The position numbers were made by a program, and so were the translations under genes. Of a stretch of DNA of 64,000 bases, positions 48,605 through 58,368 are shown in pieces. Below the pieces are notes generated by a model. That model saw only the letters and a list, made by a program, of their open reading frames with translations, was not told where the DNA came from and ran no database searches. Location of the stretch: contig JACKAQ010000001.1 in NCBI GenBank assembly GCA_020634975.1, positions 1,240,001-1,304,000 of the forward strand, given 5' to 3'. Each line of letters begins with the position of its first letter. The stretch's first letter is position 1. This DNA is from JACKAQ01 sp020634975 [NCBI: Calditrichia bacterium] (GTDB lineage: Bacteria; Calditrichota; Calditrichia; RBG-13-44-9).

Positions 48605-49640
48605 ATGCCTTTTTTATACAAACGCACCTATGCCTCGGGAAGAAAGGTCTGGGTCATCTATTTCCGCCGGCAGGGCCGCCAGCGCTCAAGGGTGATCGGC
48701 GCTGTGGACCGGCGCACGGCTGAGCGGGCGTTTGCGAAATTCTGCGCCGGGCAGGTCGAGAATAATTTCGGCATCCAGGATATAAAGCCCATTTCACTGG
48801 AAGCATTCAGCCGCATGTATTTGGAATATGCCGCAGATGAAAAAGCGATTGGCACGCTCCTGCGGGAACGGCAGATCCTGAAAATCTTCACCCAAGGCCA
48901 GCCATATGGCGCAGTTCTGTTGAAAAACATCTCCCCGGAAGATCTGCTGAAGTTCCGCAGCCGGCGCCTGGAAAGGTGAGCCGGCAAACCGTCAACCTGG
49001 AGTTCCGGCATCTGAAAGCCATTTTCAACACCGCCAAATCCCTGGGATATATTGAAGAAAACCCTTTGACACGCTGAAGCCCCTGCGGTTGCGCGCAAGC
49101 GGAACTGCCCCGGTTTTTGAGCTGGCGGATATTGCCCGGATCCGGGAACGCTTCCAGGGTGATGAGATGGAACACCTGGTCGAGTTCTATCTCCTGACCG
49201 GCGTGCGCCTAAATGAAGCGCGGTCGCTGCGCTGGGATGCCGTGGATCTGCCCCGGAAGTTTCTCACGATCCGCAGCGCATTCGCAAAAGCAAAAAAACA
49301 CCGGATCATTTCATTTGCGGAAGATGCGGCGCTGGCAGCGATGATCAATACAATCCCGCATCGCGAAGATGGCTACCTGTTCGGTCCCCCGGACAATCAA
49401 CCCCGCTGGTCGGCGGACTGGGTGTGCCGGCGCATCTCGGCAATACTGAGCGAATTGGGCTATCCCTGGGCAAGTATCCATACCTTCCGGCACACCTATA
49501 TCTCGCATCTGATCATGACGGGTGTGCCGGTCAATACCGTCAAAGAACTGATCGGGCATGTCAGCATCGCGACCACATTGCGGTATGCCCACCTGGCGCC
49601 GAAGCACAAAAATGTCATGGCTGGCAAACGCCCGTATTAA
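48605..49640 (+). pseudogene. tyrosine recombinase with two frameshifts
   Basis: Coding starts at ATG 48605 (AACAAGGGGTACC) and covers about 345 residues in three frames. Breaks: near 48976 (stop TGA; frame resumes as SRQTVNLEFRHLKAIFNTAKSLGY) and near 49062 in CCCTTTG (frame resumes as FDTLKPLRLRA). Catalytic features remain: TGVRLNEARSLRW, HTFRHTYISH, LIGHVSIATTLRYAHL. Both breaks are single-base losses next to homopolymers, so sequencing error must be excluded. It probably mobilised the block with the unknown gene and RecB-like gene. Confidence 0.85.
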
Positions 49641-49750
49641 TTAACACATTAGGGTAAGTGTTAATAGACATTAATGCTTACCTATTGCTTACGCGTTGAC
49701 AATGAACTTGCAAAAACATCGTTTAAAGTATTGCTATATAAGGATTTGTG

Positions 49751-49780
49751 AGTGGTTTTTGGTTCGAGTCCAGTGGATTA
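49751..49780 (+). other. tRNA T-arm-like sequence, possible attachment remnant
   Basis: GGTTCGAGTCC (49761-49771) matches the invariant T-loop/T-stem of tRNAs, with partial pairing on either side (TTTGG / CCAGT). No acceptor CCA end or other arms are present. It lies 120 bp after the frameshifted integrase, where an attachment-site remnant would be expected. Confidence 0.3.
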
Positions 49781-50053
49781 TAACTCCTTTGGTGAGATAT
49801 TTACATTTGGCAAAGATTCGAGTTTATGGTTATGTTTAGAATAAACAATTTTACGCACAGTTTCGATAGTCAAATAAGGAAATTCTTCTCGTAGTCTTTC
49901 TACAATCAGACCAGGCTTATAATGTCTTCTTAATGATTCGAACTTCTTGCGAAGATAATAATCGCGGATAGCCCGTTCGTTCAAAAAACCCATACTCATT
50001 AATTTTTGATATTTATCGTCCGTGATTATTTCTTTTATTGGGTTATTATTCAT
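49778..50053 (-). CDS. small uncharacterised protein coupled to the cupredoxin
   Basis: 91 residues from ATG 50053, chosen for AAAAAGGAGAATCTC upstream. It overlaps the cupredoxin stop by 8 bases, so translation is coupled. The sequence is helical and basic (DDKYQKLMSMGFLNERAIRDYYLRKKFESLRR, LIVERLREEFPYLTIETVRKIVY), with a possible DNA-binding helix-turn-helix in the second half. No family recognised. Co-location with copper genes suggests a role in metal response. Confidence 0.6.
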   Translation of the reverse strand: MNNNPIKEIITDDKYQKLMSMGFLNERAIRDYYLRKKFESLRRHYKPGLIVERLREEFPYLTIETVRKIVYSKHNHKLESLPNVNISPKEL

Positions 50054-50441
50054 GAGATTCTCCTTTTTCAACAATAATTCGACCTCTGAGCATTCCCATG
50101 CCACATTGAAAATTATATTCGCCTGGTTTTTCAGGTGTAAATTCAACCGGGATTGTTTTAAAAGGTGTAAGTGTTGCTTGCTGATGAAAGTCGGGAAAAA
50201 CAACTTGTTCTGAGCAAGCTGCTGTTTCCTTGCGATAAAAATTTAGGCGCACCGGTTTTCCTGCTTCAACGACAATAACATCGGGTGAATAACCACCCTT
50301 GACAGTGATCAATGTCTCCTGAAATCCGCCAACTCCGGGCTGGATACGAGTGGCCTTGGCTTGCGAAAACCAGAAATACCAGGCGACTAACCCTGAGAGT
50401 GTCAGACCGAGAATTGTTACTAAAATTTGATCTATTGCCAT
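50046..50441 (-). CDS. membrane-anchored cupredoxin-domain protein
   Basis: 131 residues from ATG 50441 (AAAGGAACAATC). A membrane helix at about 5-25 (ILVTILGLTLSGLVAWYFWF) is followed by a cupredoxin fold: GGYSPDVIVVEAGKPVRLNFYRKETAACSEQVVFPDF and EFTPEKPGEYNFQCGMGMLRGRIIV. The C-terminal C.M.M motif with the earlier Cys and possible His (FHQQ) may bind copper. Such small cupredoxins accompany CopA ATPases and may pass Cu in the periplasm. It is 121 bp downstream of the CopA-type gene. Confidence 0.85.
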   Translation of the reverse strand: MAIDQILVTILGLTLSGLVAWYFWFSQAKATRIQPGVGGFQETLITVKGGYSPDVIVVEAGKPVRLNFYRKETAACSEQVVFPDFHQQATLTPFKTIPVEFTPEKPGEYNFQCGMGMLRGRIIVEKGESHE

Positions 50442-50562
50442 GATTGTTCCTTTGTAAATCAATTAATATGATGTAAATGTTACCACCTGCCTCGGCGGAA
50501 GGTAAAATGTGCTCCCGCCGGGCGAGGTGTGCTCTTGGCTCTTAGTGAGGAGGAGTAGAGCT

Positions 50563-53235
50563 TTATGTTGGTGAATATCGTGGAACAAACCTTCTTAACC
50601 GGTTTGCATTTGTCACCACGGTTACCGAACTAAATGCCATGGCTGCGCCGGCTATCATGGGTGAAAGTAAAACGCCAAAGAAGGGGTAGAGCAATCCGGC
50701 GGCAACCGGCAAACCTAAACCGTTATAAAAAAACGCGCCAAAAAGATTTTGGCGAATATTTTTCATTGTTGCCTTTGATAGTTGTATTGCCAGCGTCACT
50801 CCTTTCAGGCTGCCTTTGATGAGTGTGATATCCGAAGCTTCGATGGCCACATCTGTGCCGGTGCCGATAGCCATGCCGATATCGGCCTGCGCCAATGCCG
50901 GGGCGTCATTAATGCCGTCGCCGACCATCGCCACGACCTTGCCTTCCTGTTGTAATTTTTGCACGTTGAATGCTTTTTCCTCAGGGAGCACATCCGCCAA
51001 CACCCGGTCAACCCCTACTTGCCGTGCAATAGCGTTGGCAGTGCGTTGATTATCGCCGGTTAACATGATCACCTCCAGCCCCATTTTCTGCAATTGCGCA
51101 ATCGCCTGGCGAGAATCGGTTTTGACCACATCTGCTACAGCGATGATGCCGGCCGGATGATCATTGATCGCCACAAACATGGGTGTTTTGCCTTCATCGG
51201 CCAGATGCTGACCCTGCTCCTGCAATTCAGTCGTTTGGATAGATTTTTGGATCATCATTTTGAGGTTGCCCAGCACCACCCGTTTGCCATCGACCACCGC
51301 TTCGATCCCGTGACCGGGAATGGCATTGAAATTGGACGGGTCGGCCAGCTTGATTCCCCGGGATTCTGCGCCATGAATGATCGCTTCTCCCAAGGGATGT
51401 TCCGAGCCTTTTTCGGCGGAAGCGGCAAAAAACAGCACGTCTTTATCCTCAAATTTGTTCACCGAAATGACATCGGTGAGTGAAGGCTTTCCTTCGGTGA
51501 TGGTGCCGGTTTTATCGAGAATGATGGCGTCCAACTTTTGAGCGGTTTCCAGGGCTTCGCCGCTGCGGATGAGGATGCCATTCTCAGCTCCCTTGCCTAC
51601 GCCGACCATCAGGGAAATCGGGGTGGCCAATCCTAACGCGCAGGGGCAGGCAATGATCAACACGGTGACAAATACCACCAGTGAATACGCCAGGTTGGGC
51701 TGTGGACCAAAGTCGTACCAGGTAACAAATGTCAGAATCGCCAGAATGATAACTGCCGGCACAAAATATCCGGAGACCTGGTCAACAATTCGCTGTATGG
51801 GCGCTTTGGAGCTTTGTGCCTGCTGCACCATTTCGATAATTTGCGCCAGTGCGGTATCTTTGCCTACTTTGGTGGTTTTGAATTTAAATGAACCGGTTTT
51901 GTTGATGGTCGCGCCGATGACTTCATCCCCTTTCCGTTTTTCCACAGGAATAGATTCGCCGGTGATCATGGATTCATCAATAGAAGAATTACCTTCCACC
52001 ACAATGCCATCAACCGGAATTTTGTCGCCGGGACGCACCACTACAATATCATCCAACACCACTTCTTCCACCGGGATATCAATTTCTTTGCCATTACGAA
52101 CCACTCGTGCCGTTTTGGCTTGTAATCCAATGAGCTTTTTAATGGCCTCGGAGCTTTGGCCTTTTGCGCGAATTTCCAATGCCATACCCAACACAACTAA
52201 TGCAACGACAACGAAAACGACATCATAAAACTGGTCTGCCAGATGTGCTTCAGGAAAAAGGCCCGGAAAAAGCACTGCGGCGGTAGAGTACAACCAGGCG
52301 GCTGTGATTCCGGTGGCGATAAGCGTATGCATGTTTGCCGAACGGCTTTTGAATGCTGCCCAGGCGCCAGTGTAAAACTGCGATCCGGACCAAAACATTA
52401 CCGGTAGCGCCAGGATGCCCATCGCCATCCAAATGTAGCGCAGCAATTCGCTGCCGCGCTGAAACTGTTCCGGCAGTCCCAGCAGATCGGGATAGCTGAA
52501 GAACATCACCGGCAGGGAAAGCACGCCGGCAAAAAGGAATTTGCGCATCAGCGTTCGATATTCTTTCTCTCTGGCAAGCTGGTTTTCGTCAGCCGGCTCT
52601 TTTGTTGATGTGCGGGCTGGGATGCCGGGCTCGGCTGTGTCAAATGTTTTAAAATCAAGGCGTTCGATGATGTTTTTGATCTGCCCAATATTTACCTTCG
52701 ATGGCAGATAGGTGATTTGCGCCGATTCACTGGCCAAGTTCACCGAAGCATCGATAATACCGGGGCTCTTGCGCAATTCTTTTTCGATTTTAGATACGCA
52801 GGAGGCGCAGTGCATGCCATTAATGCCCAGCCGCAGCTTTGCCGCGCCGGATTGATAACCGGCGCGTTTGATCGCATTAATAATTTCACCGGAACTGACC
52901 GTATCTGCTTGATAATCCACATAAGCCTTTTCCATCATATAGTTTACCTTCGCCTTTCGGATTCCCGGCAATTTTCCGATTTCCTTTTCAATGCCCACCA
53001 CACAGGACGCGCAATCCATACCCACAATTGGAATTTGCAAATGTTCGGCGCCATCTTCGGAAATACGATAGGTTGTGGCAGACTTTGCTGGGGCAGGATG
53101 AGTGTATTTGTCGGGCATTTCATTAAATTTGCTCTGACAGGATACAGAGCAAAATTCATATATTTGACCATTATATTTTCTTTGATATTCGGACGGGCTG
53201 GTCACTTCCATTCCACAAACCGGATCTCGTGCCAT
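50563..53235 (-). CDS. copA: copper-exporting P1B-type ATPase (CopA type) with YHS and two HMA domains
   Basis: 890 residues: YHS domain 1-45 (DPVCGMEV ... [10 protein letters not shown]), two heavy-metal-associated domains (GMDCASCV and GMHCASCV), eight membrane helices, TGES actuator motif, CPC in [13 protein letters not shown], phosphorylation site DKTGT and hinge [17 protein letters not shown] with two HMA domains is the Cu(I) subtype. Ribosome site AAGAGGAGAAATTATAC. It is third in an operon beginning at 53742, with two small membrane proteins ahead and the cupredoxin after it. The operon is preceded by a sigma-54 type promoter. Confidence 0.95.
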   Translation of the reverse strand: MARDPVCGMEVTSPSEYQRKYNGQIYEFCSVSCQSKFNEMPDKYTHPAPAKSATTYRISEDGAEHLQIPIVGMDCASCVVGIEKEIGKLPGIRKAKVNYMMEKAYVDYQADTVSSGEIINAIKRAGYQSGAAKLRLGINGMHCASCVSKIEKELRKSPGIIDASVNLASESAQITYLPSKVNIGQIKNIIERLDFKTFDTAEPGIPARTSTKEPADENQLAREKEYRTLMRKFLFAGVLSLPVMFFSYPDLLGLPEQFQRGSELLRYIWMAMGILALPVMFWSGSQFYTGAWAAFKSRSANMHTLIATGITAAWLYSTAAVLFPGLFPEAHLADQFYDVVFVVVALVVLGMALEIRAKGQSSEAIKKLIGLQAKTARVVRNGKEIDIPVEEVVLDDIVVVRPGDKIPVDGIVVEGNSSIDESMITGESIPVEKRKGDEVIGATINKTGSFKFKTTKVGKDTALAQIIEMVQQAQSSKAPIQRIVDQVSGYFVPAVIILAILTFVTWYDFGPQPNLAYSLVVFVTVLIIACPCALGLATPISLMVGVGKGAENGILIRSGEALETAQKLDAIILDKTGTITEGKPSLTDVISVNKFEDKDVLFFAASAEKGSEHPLGEAIIHGAESRGIKLADPSNFNAIPGHGIEAVVDGKRVVLGNLKMMIQKSIQTTELQEQGQHLADEGKTPMFVAINDHPAGIIAVADVVKTDSRQAIAQLQKMGLEVIMLTGDNQRTANAIARQVGVDRVLADVLPEEKAFNVQKLQQEGKVVAMVGDGINDAPALAQADIGMAIGTGTDVAIEASDITLIKGSLKGVTLAIQLSKATMKNIRQNLFGAFFYNGLGLPVAAGLLYPFFGVLLSPMIAGAAMAFSSVTVVTNANRLRRFVPRYSPT

Positions 53236-53281
53236 GTATAATTTCTCCTCTTATTTCAAATGATTAAATTTTGTTGCTTAG

Positions 53282-53548
53282 TCACGCCGAATTTTTGCGC
53301 CACAAATTTTGAAAAAAATTATAGATGGGAGCATAAACCAGCCCGATGTATGCGCCCCACAAAAAGCTTTCGATCAACCCAATAAAAAAACTGCCGGCGC
53401 TCAACCATTTAAAACCCGGTAAAACGATCTCCAGAAATTGGTGCATGTGCAGGCTTTCCGGGGTGATCAACCCGTAGATCACACACAAGACGTAACTGAC
53501 CATTGTAAACGTGGCTAACGACCAGGTGACCGTTTTAATCTGCAACAT
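53282..53548 (-). CDS. DUF5676 family membrane protein
   Basis: 88 residues from ATG 53548 (GGAGGAGAAGAATC). Two membrane helices (VTWSLATFTMVSYVLCVIYGLI and FIGLIESFLWGAYIGLVYAPIYNFF) with the motif HQFLEIVLPGFKWLS between them, characteristic of DUF5676 proteins found beside copper and heavy-metal transport genes. Function unknown. It lies 46 bp upstream of copA and 26 bp after the DUF2933-like gene. Confidence 0.85.
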   Translation of the reverse strand: MLQIKTVTWSLATFTMVSYVLCVIYGLITPESLHMHQFLEIVLPGFKWLSAGSFFIGLIESFLWGAYIGLVYAPIYNFFQNLWRKNSA

Positions 53549-53574
53549 GATTCTTCTCCTCCATTTTGAATGAT

Positions 53575-53742
53575 TCACTCATCACTTATGTGAGCATGGT
53601 GATGTTCTTTGTTTTTATCTTTCTGGCGATGGTCATGGGAGCCGTGCCCATTTCCGCCGTGGCAGCCATTTCCACCTCTGTGCATCCAGATAAAAACGAT
53701 GAATATCAACACCCAAAACCAGTTTTCTATTAGCCATTCCAT
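53575..53742 (-). CDS. small DUF2933-like membrane protein, His-rich tail
   Basis: 55 residues from ATG 53742, chosen for GGAAGAGAGAA upstream. One membrane helix (WLIENWFWVLIFIVFIW) then a His/Gly-rich tail (MHRGGNGCHGGNGHGSHDH ... HHHAH), which could bind metal ions. It resembles the small DUF2933 proteins of metal-resistance islands. First gene of the copA operon, about 45-60 bp downstream of the sigma-54 promoter element. Confidence 0.75.
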   Translation of the reverse strand: MEWLIENWFWVLIFIVFIWMHRGGNGCHGGNGHGSHDHRQKDKNKEHHHAHISDE

Positions 53743-53785
53743 TTCTCTCTTCCACATTATTAGTCTCAAAGTTGTTTGTTAATTA

Positions 53786-53801
53786 TTCAAATGATATGCC
53801 A
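53786..53801 (-). promoter_or_regulatory. sigma-54 -24/-12 promoter of the copA operon
   Basis: On the minus strand: TGGCAT-ATCAT-TTGAA, matching TGGCAc-N5-TTGcA with the right GG-to-G spacing. The same TGGCAT-N5-TTGAA occurs before 56134 and 58584. Confidence 0.65.
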
Positions 53802-53879
53802 TTAAATGGCACATAGACTTAACTTAATTTTTAACAAAGGTTTAATGGCAAATATTTATCGCTAGCAATCACTTGAATT

Positions 53880-53916
53880 TGAAGAATATTCTACATATTA
53901 CTGAAGAATATTGTAC
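53880..53916. promoter_or_regulatory. tandem activator sites upstream of the copA operon
   Basis: Two sites, TGAAGAATATTCTACAT (53881-53897 region) and TGAAGAATATTGTACGT (53903-53919 region), centres 22 bp apart and 85-115 bp upstream of the sigma-54 element. Same core as at 56319 and 58761. Confidence 0.6.
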
Positions 53917-54027
53917 GTTGGGAGAAAAAATAGAGGTAAAAAAAGAGGATGATTAACTGGCAACCACCCTCTGAGAATGTGTGAATCCGTTTTAGCGATC
54001 AATTTCTGATAGGCAAAATCTGCAAGC

Positions 54028-55101
54028 TTAATTGATTGACTGGACAGCCATCTCATCGATCAGAATAACGCCGCTGCCATCGATTAAAAGCCCAACTGGC
54101 CCGGGAGGAAGGTCTTTGGCATGGCCATGTGTCAGCAGTTTTTCATTCACATATCCGCGAAAATGTCCGCCCTGCCCCACAGAGCGGATTCTAATCCAGC
54201 CGACAATAGTAACCACATCGCGGTCCTCGATTTTCTCATTGCCATTAACCATCCTGCCGAGTTGTATTTCGCCGTCAGCTAACTTGATAAAATCAAAATT
54301 TTGCAAATCCTGAACATGGTGTACGATCATGAAGTTACCGCTGAAGTCATCCAAATTGACGCGAACATCCACCTGTATGCCTTGTAAAGATTTTCCTGCC
54401 GTAAATAAAACGCGCATGTTTTGAGGATGCAATGATAATACTTCTTTGCCGGATTGGCTGGATGCTGTCTTTGCATTTAGGGTAGAAATATTGCCCAACC
54501 ACCACTTAAATTGATGCGCTAACACAGTGTTTGCACCCTGCCCGGGATACCATTCCCAAGAACCGTCTTCTGATTTTACAATGCCGTTTTTCTGAAGCGT
54601 TTTCTCAGCAGTCTTTTGCTCAGCTTCCGATCTCCGCGTTTCCTCGGCTGCTTTTACCCCCACACCGTGACGAAAAACCAGTTCTGCTCCATGCTCGGCA
54701 GTTTGGAAAAGTAAAAACGCACCGGCGAGGGCAATGATAAGGGAAGCGATGTGTACGGCGATATGCTGGAACCACTGCTTCCACAATCCCAGCAGGCGAA
54801 ATAATCCGAATAGCCCAAAAAACCAGGCTGTGTAAAATCCATAATCTGCGTGCTCTGACAACGTTGAATGAGCAATGGCAGGGATGTTAGCCAAATCGGC
54901 CGCTTGCTTACCGGAAAAATAGGCCACTATCGCGCCTAATGCGCCAAGACTATATAATGAACTGGCACAATTGCTGAGCCAGGAATGTTTTCTGAAAACG
55001 GTTGATAAAACATCAAAAAATACTGCGAGAAGCAAAATCGCAATTGGAAAATGGACAATCAACGGGTGCGCATTGGGCGCCCATTCGGGTAAAAACGACA
55101 T
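54028..55101 (-). CDS. DUF2231 membrane protein with C-terminal beta domain
   Basis: 357 residues from ATG 55101 (ATGGAGGAATGT). The N-terminal 155 residues hold four or five membrane helices with NAHPLIVHFPIAILLLAVFFDVL, the DUF2231 signature. A charged linker (AAEETRRSEAEQKTAEKTLQ) leads to a soluble, beta-rich part (residues about 200-357; VRVNLDDFSGNFMIVHHVQD, RIRSVGQGGHFRGYVNEKLLTHGHAKD). DUF2231 proteins often sit near cytochromes or metal systems. It follows the PorV-like gene by 40 bp and probably shares its sigma-54 promoter. Confidence 0.8.
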   Translation of the reverse strand: MSFLPEWAPNAHPLIVHFPIAILLLAVFFDVLSTVFRKHSWLSNCASSLYSLGALGAIVAYFSGKQAADLANIPAIAHSTLSEHADYGFYTAWFFGLFGLFRLLGLWKQWFQHIAVHIASLIIALAGAFLLFQTAEHGAELVFRHGVGVKAAEETRRSEAEQKTAEKTLQKNGIVKSEDGSWEWYPGQGANTVLAHQFKWWLGNISTLNAKTASSQSGKEVLSLHPQNMRVLFTAGKSLQGIQVDVRVNLDDFSGNFMIVHHVQDLQNFDFIKLADGEIQLGRMVNGNEKIEDRDVVTIVGWIRIRSVGQGGHFRGYVNEKLLTHGHAKDLPPGPVGLLIDGSGVILIDEMAVQSIN

Positions 55102-55141
55102 ACATTCCTCCATTCATTCTGTAGTGATATGTTATAGGATT

Positions 55142-56134
55142 TTAGAAACGAATCCGGGTTGTAATGATATGCTGATTAGATATGTACTCTTTCACCTGGT
55201 AACAATAATCCAGGTTGATGCCCCAACTTTCCCCGGTGTTAAAGCCAAAACCCGCTCCTATTGTAAAAAATGTCGTATTTTCAAAAGAATGTATCCGCTT
55301 ATCTGGCGCCGTTTGAAGATTCACACCTAACTCTCCGACCCCGGCTCGGAAACTAAACATTGATTCCGTCACCGTGTTTGCCATTGGTGTAAATATCAAA
55401 CCACCGTTTAGTTTCAGCGGTGATTCATTCATGCGGTTTACGCCTAAAACAATCTTGAATGGAAATTGTTTACCGATAGCTGGCAGCCATAATACGCCAA
55501 ATGAATATTTTTCAGCGGGAGTAGTTTTCAGCAACTTTTCCTGCATCCTAATAGGTGTCTTTACGGTTAAACCGACCTGAATATTGGAATTGATAGCATA
55601 ATACCCTCCGAAATTAACCAGAGCGAGCTTACCCGACAAATTGACATCACCGCGTTGATACTGTATTTGGTAATACTGTAATGTGATGCCAAAAGACAAA
55701 GCATTGAATTTGTGCGCGAATGCAAGATATAATGCAAATTGCGATGGTTCGATCAAGGTGATCGATACATTGTTCCGTTTGCTTTGGGGAGCTTCCCGGT
55801 TTAACTGACCTTTTAGGCCAACCCCTGCAAAACTCCGGTTTGATAAAGACATTTCAAAAGCGACGCTGGAGAAGTGATAATTACGCGAATTAATCATATT
55901 GGAAAATTGTATGGATTTCTGTCTATGAAGCGACAAAAGCGCCGGGTTCGTAAAAACATCAACGGCGCCAACCGCAAACGCGGGATTTGCCCCGCCGACC
56001 GATTGCGATATCGCATCAGGCGATAAGCTCAAAAATGATTTTGTTAAGTCATCACCAAAAACAAAACCAGGATACCACAATATGACAATTAATGCATATA
56101 TCTCCAGAGTTCTCAAACATTTTAAACAATACAT
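55142..56134 (-). CDS. PorV/FadL-like outer-membrane barrel protein
   Basis: 330 residues with signal peptide (ending GFVFGDD). The N-terminus of the mature protein, GGANPAFAVGAVDVFTNPALLS, is the typical plug region of PorV/PorQ or FadL-like barrels, followed by alternating beta strands and a final TTRIRF strand. PorV shuttles T9SS cargo; other members transport hydrophobic compounds. Which applies here is not clear. It is under a predicted sigma-54 promoter (56211-56226) with the DUF2231 gene, so it belongs to the metal regulon. Confidence 0.75.
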   Translation of the reverse strand: MYCLKCLRTLEIYALIVILWYPGFVFGDDLTKSFLSLSPDAISQSVGGANPAFAVGAVDVFTNPALLSLHRQKSIQFSNMINSRNYHFSSVAFEMSLSNRSFAGVGLKGQLNREAPQSKRNNVSITLIEPSQFALYLAFAHKFNALSFGITLQYYQIQYQRGDVNLSGKLALVNFGGYYAINSNIQVGLTVKTPIRMQEKLLKTTPAEKYSFGVLWLPAIGKQFPFKIVLGVNRMNESPLKLNGGLIFTPMANTVTESMFSFRAGVGELGVNLQTAPDKRIHSFENTTFFTIGAGFGFNTGESWGINLDYCYQVKEYISNQHIITTRIRF

Positions 56135-56210
56135 GATACGGGCCCATGAGTCTAAAATCTATATGCATCTCACTGATATTTTGCCAATTCAACAGGTTCT
56201 TTCTGAAAGT

Positions 56211-56226
56211 TTCAAATATTATGCCA
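56211..56226 (-). promoter_or_regulatory. sigma-54 -24/-12 promoter of the PorV-like/DUF2231 operon
   Basis: Minus strand TGGCAT-AATAT-TTGAA, the same pattern as at 53786 and 58633, 77 bp before ATG 56134. Confidence 0.65.
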
Positions 56227-56291
56227 GATATCTGGATTCTAATTCAAAATGTTAAATAACAACGCTTTATGCCGTTTTTTTTGAAAGCATA

Positions 56292-56330
56292 TTGAAAATT
56301 CAAATAAAATATGTTGTAGAATATTCAACA
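56292..56330. promoter_or_regulatory. tandem activator sites upstream of the PorV-like operon
   Basis: TTGAAAATTCAA (56292-56303) and GTTGTAGAATATTCAACA (56313-56330), centres 25 bp apart, starting 66 bp upstream of the sigma-54 element. The second is almost identical to GTGTAGAATATTCAACAC at 58756. Confidence 0.6.
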
Positions 56331-56524
56331 CAAAAACGACCATTCCACACAGAGATTGTTATTCAGGATTTACCATTTAGAAATACAGCAAATTAGAATT
56401 GTAGCTATAATTGGAAAATTGAGGCGCCATCAAACAAAGTGACTTTGAAGCGACTGGGTAAAACGAAAGTATTACAGTTATTGCAGTTATTCCGAACCAT
56501 CACACATTGTTATTTTTTCGGACA

Positions 56525-56934
56525 TTAAAAAACATTCACGAAATATGATACTAATCCGCCAGATAGGATGAGGATAAATAAATACACAATTATTTGTTTA
56601 GTACCGATCTCTTTCATTTCCGGCTGTTTTTTCTCTTTCAGATGTTGTTTTACATGTTGCTTGTGCAGCCAGACCGCCAGGGCCGCTATCCCGGCAAAAA
56701 CGATGTTCATCCAAAAGGTATAATCCAGCTTAAATTGTGCCACATCCGCAATTTGTCGTCCGCTTTCCGGCGTAATACCCAATGTCGAAAATAAGAGATG
56801 AAAGATGAGCGCGGTGAGAATGATGCTAATATACATAATGCAGGCAACATACAGCGCCACTTTGCGTCCGTAGTATTTGGCATTGATAGCCACCAGTGGC
56901 GGCACCATCAGGAATAAATAGTGTCTGACCGAAA
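56525..56934 (-). pseudogene. C-terminal fragment of a YraQ-like permease
   Basis: Open frame of about 135 codons entering from the IS remnant (RHYLFLMVPPLVAINAKYYGRKVALYVACIMYISIILTALIF ... GGLVSYFVNVF). PPLVAINAKYYGRK and the following helices fit the C-terminal half of YraQ/DUF318 type permeases, used in efflux of metals or arsenicals. The N-terminal half is absent and not found beyond the IS, so it was lost by the insertion and a deletion. Confidence 0.6.
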
Positions 56935-57136
56935 AGTCTTTCTTCAGAATATCCGGGCAACGTTTTTCACATTACCTGGACATTCTTGAGCTATCTTTGA
57001 TGAATTTATGGTTCATTCTTACGACCGCTATTTTGCGATTTCCGCAATTTTTCAGTCGCAACGCATTGCTGTCCCCTGCCGCGGTTTGCGGAGAGCCAAT
57101 CCAACCATCTCGTTTCTGATCTGCGCGCTTTGCCAC

Positions 57137-58159
57137 TTAAGCAGCGGTGCGGTGTGCAGTTGTTTGCCGGTCCCGGAGCAGCAGCAAATTTCCCAACCGG
57201 TGTAAATTCAATGACAGAATCCCCAGCGCCACATAGCGACGGAAATGGTTCAATCCTTTATCCGGGCAGCGGTTTAAGCCATGGTGTTCCAGCGCGTTGA
57301 TATCGCTTTCTACCCCGGCATGTTCGCAGCGCAGGCGAACAAAACTATCCCGGCTTTCCCGCTCTTGTTCCGCCTTATTGGTGCCGCCTTTTTTGGGCAT
57401 CACCAGTTCATCCACCCGGTAACACAATCGCCGGTAATTCTCCGGGCTCCAGTAACCCCGGTCAAAACTCAGGGAAGAAAGCCGTCCCCAATCATCAACC
57501 AATCGCTTACCCAGGGGCACCGCCACATCCACATCCGATTCCCTCTCCATAACGAAATGATCAAGGATAAAACCATGCTGATCGCTGGCAATCCCCACCG
57601 GCAAGCCCAACTCAATGCGACCACCGCTTTTGCCTTTGTTGATCCAGCGGGTGTAGGCTTCAAATAGCGAAAATACTTTCTCCTCATGCGGGATCACTTC
57701 TTTGTGGATCACCCGCCGGCGAAGTAAAGAGATGTGTTTGTCTAACATCTCTTCATAATAACGTAAATCTCTGTATAACAACTCGTTAAGCAACGATCCT
57801 TCGGCAAGGGATGAAAATAATCCATCGCTGGATTTTAACCGCAGGCTCAGGGTGGCAGCACGTTCTAAATAAGCGCAAACCCCTTCGATTAAGCGCGCTT
57901 CCCGCCGCCGACCGCCCCGAGACATGATCCGGCTGACTTTCTGATAGTCTCCTTTGAGTTTCGCTCTTAATGCCTGGTGCTTGCGCCAGCCGCTCTTCGG
58001 CACCCCCGAAACAAGGCGACCAACGATATCCAGGCATTTGCGTCCCGCATCCCAAAGCAGGTTCACGTCGCTGGAAAAGTGGACATTGCTCTCGACAACA
58101 TAGCTGTCAACTTTTACCCGAAGCCCGTCGTTTTCTTCTTTTTTTTTACTATTCAGCAT
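57137..58159 (-). pseudogene. ISNCY-family transposase, N-terminally truncated
   Basis: 340 residues. DDE-type features: LRVKVDSYVVESNVHFSSDVNLLWDAGRKCLDIVGRL (first Asp), IASDQHGFILDHFVMERESDVDVAVPLGKRLVDDWG (second Asp), LSFDRGYWSPENY, then the end RCEHAGVESDINALEHHGLNRCPDKGLNHFRRYVALGILSLNLHRL with the Glu. Full-length relatives have about 100 more N-terminal residues with a DNA-binding domain; those are missing here. GC-richer than its flanks. Confidence 0.8.
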
Positions 58160-58163
58160 TAAT

Positions 58164-58268
58164 TCAGCCTGGGATTAAAAATATGATGTGCAGTAAAACC
58201 ATCATAAATTTCTTTTGCGGCTTATTGAGTTTCGGCATCCTGTCGAGTATAGTGACTATCAATTCCAT
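58164..58268 (-). pseudogene. N-terminal fragment of a different transposase
   Basis: 34 residues from ATG 58268 (MELIVTILDRMPKLNKPQKKF, then MMVLLHIIFLIPG) ending at TGA. The opening looks like IS4-group DDE transposases, in which RNLSRYS follows IPG; here the next sequence belongs to the ISNCY-type gene in another frame. So two transposase genes were joined by rearrangement. Confidence 0.45.
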
Positions 58269-58368
58269 TTGGCGTCTCCATCGATGAATTGTTTTGGCCA
58301 CTTATTTATCGACAGGTGACGCCTTTTTTATTCACTAAAATTGTCCGAACTATTGTTAAATGAATTGT

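Larger units (their letters stand above)
56935..58330 (-). mobile_element. remnant of one or two insertion sequences
   Basis: Holds an ISNCY-type transposase lacking its N-terminus (57137..58159) and, just upstream, a 34-codon N-terminal fragment of another transposase type (58164..58268). It separates the permease fragment from the SHOCT gene. Clear terminal inverted repeats were not found; the borders are estimates. Confidence 0.6.

Noticed and set aside
50488-50529. GC-rich inverted repeat downstream of copA considered as terminator
   Set aside because: Pairing is imperfect and no T-run follows on either strand, so a terminator is not supported.
58266-58277. Ten-base match to the tRNA-Phe end (GGAGACGCCA) as possible attR
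   Set aside because: It is in inverse orientation and short enough to occur by chance in 64 kb; it lies inside an IS remnant.
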